This document shows, piece after piece, positions 63,222-64,000 of a DNA stretch of 64,000 nucleotides. Numbering within the stretch: the stretch's first letter is position 1; each line of letters starts with the position of its first letter. The position numbers were made by a program, and so were the translations under genes. The notes under the pieces were generated by a model. That model was given only the letters and a program-made list of their open reading frames with translations. It ran no database searches and was not told the DNA's origin. Source of the DNA: Streptomyces graminofaciens (GTDB lineage: Bacteria; Actinomycetota; Actinomycetes; Streptomycetales; Streptomycetaceae); contig NZ_AP018448.1 of NCBI RefSeq assembly GCF_030294945.1, forward strand, positions 3,596,001-3,660,000, in the 5' to 3' direction.

Positions 63222-63543
63222 GCCCTCACGGAGGTCGGCCGGACGCCCGTCCGGACTCCTCCACCCCCAGAGCGGGTCGTGCCTGAGCGGCGCACGGCCC
63301 ACCAGGGATCGTGCCTGAGCGGCGCACGACCCCGGACGGTGCCGGGAGGGGACGCCCGGCACCGTCCTCCGTCCCGCCGGGTCTCGCAGGACCACGGCAC
63401 GGGACCGGGCAGGCGCGGGCAGCCGACCGGGAACCGACGGCCGCCCCCGCCCGGTCCTCGCGCGGACCGCCACCGCACACCGGCTCCCTCCCCTCCCCCG
63501 GCGCGTCGCCAGGTGCCGGGCCTCCTCCGGTGGCAGGCCGAAC
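63222..63543. other. Non-coding gap with a direct repeat
   Basis: The 322-bp stretch after the exporter gene shows no convincing gene on either strand. Its only clear structure is the pair of 20-bp direct repeats at 63277-63328. Confidence 0.6.
63277..63328. repeat. Two 20-bp direct repeats with internal dyad
   Basis: The sequence tcgtgcctgagcggcgcacg occurs at 63277-63296 and 63309-63328. Each copy contains the inverted ends CGTGC/GCACG, so each can form a hairpin. They may be termination or protein-binding sites after the exporter gene. Confidence 0.75.
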
Positions 63544-63789
63544 ATGGCGCAGGAGGTTGGCGGCGAGACGGTCGGTGGCCCGGTCGGCGGGCAGATTCGG
63601 CTTGATGTCGAGGAGTTGTGCCGGGCCGCCTCGATCAGGCCCGTCCGTGTGCGGGACTTACGCCGGGCGACGCGGCCGGGCCCGGCTTCCGCTGTCTCAC
63701 CGGCTCCCCAGCTGAACGAGACGTTCACCACCGCCGAGCGGCTGAAGATGGAACGCGCCAACGCCCTGGCCCGGATCCCGCGCGCCTGA
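63544..63789 (+). CDS. Hypothetical protein, 81 residues, possibly a fragment
   Basis: A frame from ATG 63544 encodes a Gly-rich start, then IRLDVEELCRAASIRPVRVR, and a C-terminal helix TTAERLKMERANALARIP. I recognise no family and no strong ribosome-binding site. Coding bias is weak compared with neighbours, so it may be a gene fragment or spurious. Confidence 0.3.
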   Translation: MAQEVGGETVGGPVGGQIRLDVEELCRAASIRPVRVRDLRRATRPGPASAVSPAPQLNETFTTAERLKMERANALARIPRA

Positions 63790-63800
63790 CGCTCCGGCTG

Positions 63801-63848
63801 AAGGCCGGAAGGCCGGAAGGCCGGAAGGCCGGAAGGCCGGAAGGCCGG
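63801..63848. repeat. Six tandem 8-bp repeats aaggccgg
   Basis: Six exact copies of aaggccgg run to two bases before the stop codon of the minus-strand ATP-binding protein gene. The GGCC core makes the array self-complementary. Confidence 0.95.
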
Positions 63849-63849
63849 A

Positions 63850-64000
63850 TCACGCCGCCGAGTTACTCAGCTCGGCCCAGACCGTCTTGCCGTGGCGGGC
63901 GTGGCGGGTTCCCCAGTGCTCGGCGAGCTGGGCGACCAGGAACAGGCCGCGTCCGCCCTCGTCGTAGACCCGGGCGCGGCGCTGGTGCGGGGTGGTGTTG
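63850..64000 (-). CDS. RsbW-like serine kinase/ATP-binding protein, C-terminal part
   Basis: Reading leftward from the window edge the frame gives about 49 residues including VYDEGGRGLFLVAQLAEHWG and GKTVWAEL, the C-terminal half of the HATPase_c_2 fold of anti-sigma-factor-like kinases abundant in streptomycetes (GGRGLFLV is the G2-type box). The start lies outside the window. The gene ends next to an 8-bp tandem repeat array. Partners, usually an anti-anti-sigma factor or PP2C phosphatase, are not visible. Confidence 0.85.
   Translation of the reverse strand, partial: NTTPHQRRARVYDEGGRGLFLVAQLAEHWGTRHARHGKTVWAELSNSAA

Noticed and set aside
60999..63761. Minus-strand frame of 920 codons opposite the AraC and exporter genes
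   Set aside because: Antisense shadow spanning two well-supported genes and a non-coding gap; no motif.

Overview
The window looks like chromosome of a Streptomyces or close relative. Base composition is very GC-rich with strong G/C third positions, many genes start with GTG or TTG, coupled genes overlap as ATGA or GTGA, and two copies of a short extragenic repeat resembling one common in streptomycetes are present (33962-34007 and 52116-52148). No rRNA, tRNA, CRISPR array, transposase or complete insertion sequence was seen.

1-9.8 kb is a tightly packed sugar-catabolic operon for L-fucose or a near relative. It holds the end of an ABC transporter ATPase, its permease, an L-fuconate dehydratase, a fuconolactonase-type amidohydrolase, a FucU mutarotase, a zinc dehydrogenase, an SDR dehydrogenase, a KDPG-type aldolase, a KDG-type kinase, an aldo/keto reductase of the L-fucose dehydrogenase type and a GntR/FadR regulator. 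Oxidation, lactone hydrolysis, dehydration and then cleavage or a second oxidation can be read directly from the gene order. 9.8-13.6 kb carries unrelated housekeeping-type genes: a DUF2231-Rieske membrane protein, a TetR/SDR divergent pair and another SDR.

13.8-29.1 kb is the most unusual part, a compact probable natural-product locus. A 2446-residue protein (CoA ligase, ACP, KS, AT, DH, KR, ACP) is translationally coupled to an MIO-type aromatic amino acid ammonia-lyase, itself coupled to a 21-codon ORF. Next to them lie a crotonyl-CoA carboxylase/reductase, a fused double 3-hydroxyacyl-CoA dehydrogenase, a cytochrome P450, an MFS transporter and an XRE-cupin regulator. The reading is an arylacrylate starter made by the lyase, loaded by the ligase, and extended once by the PKS. 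A 17-bp palindrome with arms GTGCCG and CGGCAC occurs before the lyase-PKS operon, between CCR and P450, between the MFS and XRE-cupin genes, and again 16 kb away between a LuxE-LuxC-aldehyde dehydrogenase operon and a second, paralogous MFS gene (41.6-47.0 kb). These loci are therefore probably one regulon.

Between the two halves (30.0-41.4 kb) lie an IclR regulator and a divergent hca/mhp-type operon for 3-phenylpropionate or cinnamate: a four-part ring-hydroxylating dioxygenase, cis-diol dehydrogenase, extradiol dioxygenase MhpB, hydrolase and hydratase MhpD. It also contains a CoA ligase, a GNAT-like protein and an MDR reductase. The final aldolase and acetaldehyde dehydrogenase (mhpE, mhpF) are not seen in the window.

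47-64 kb is mixed accessory and housekeeping sequence: a PAP2 membrane protein, a decayed two-component system, a Tat-type DUF3500 protein, a VOC protein, an SDR, a secreted alpha/beta hydrolase, a PaaX regulator, a TetR gene divergent from an MpaB/Lcp-like oxygenase and a DHA2 exporter, MoaF-like and SnoaL-like proteins, an AraC regulator, a second DHA2 exporter and the end of a RsbW-like ATP-binding protein.
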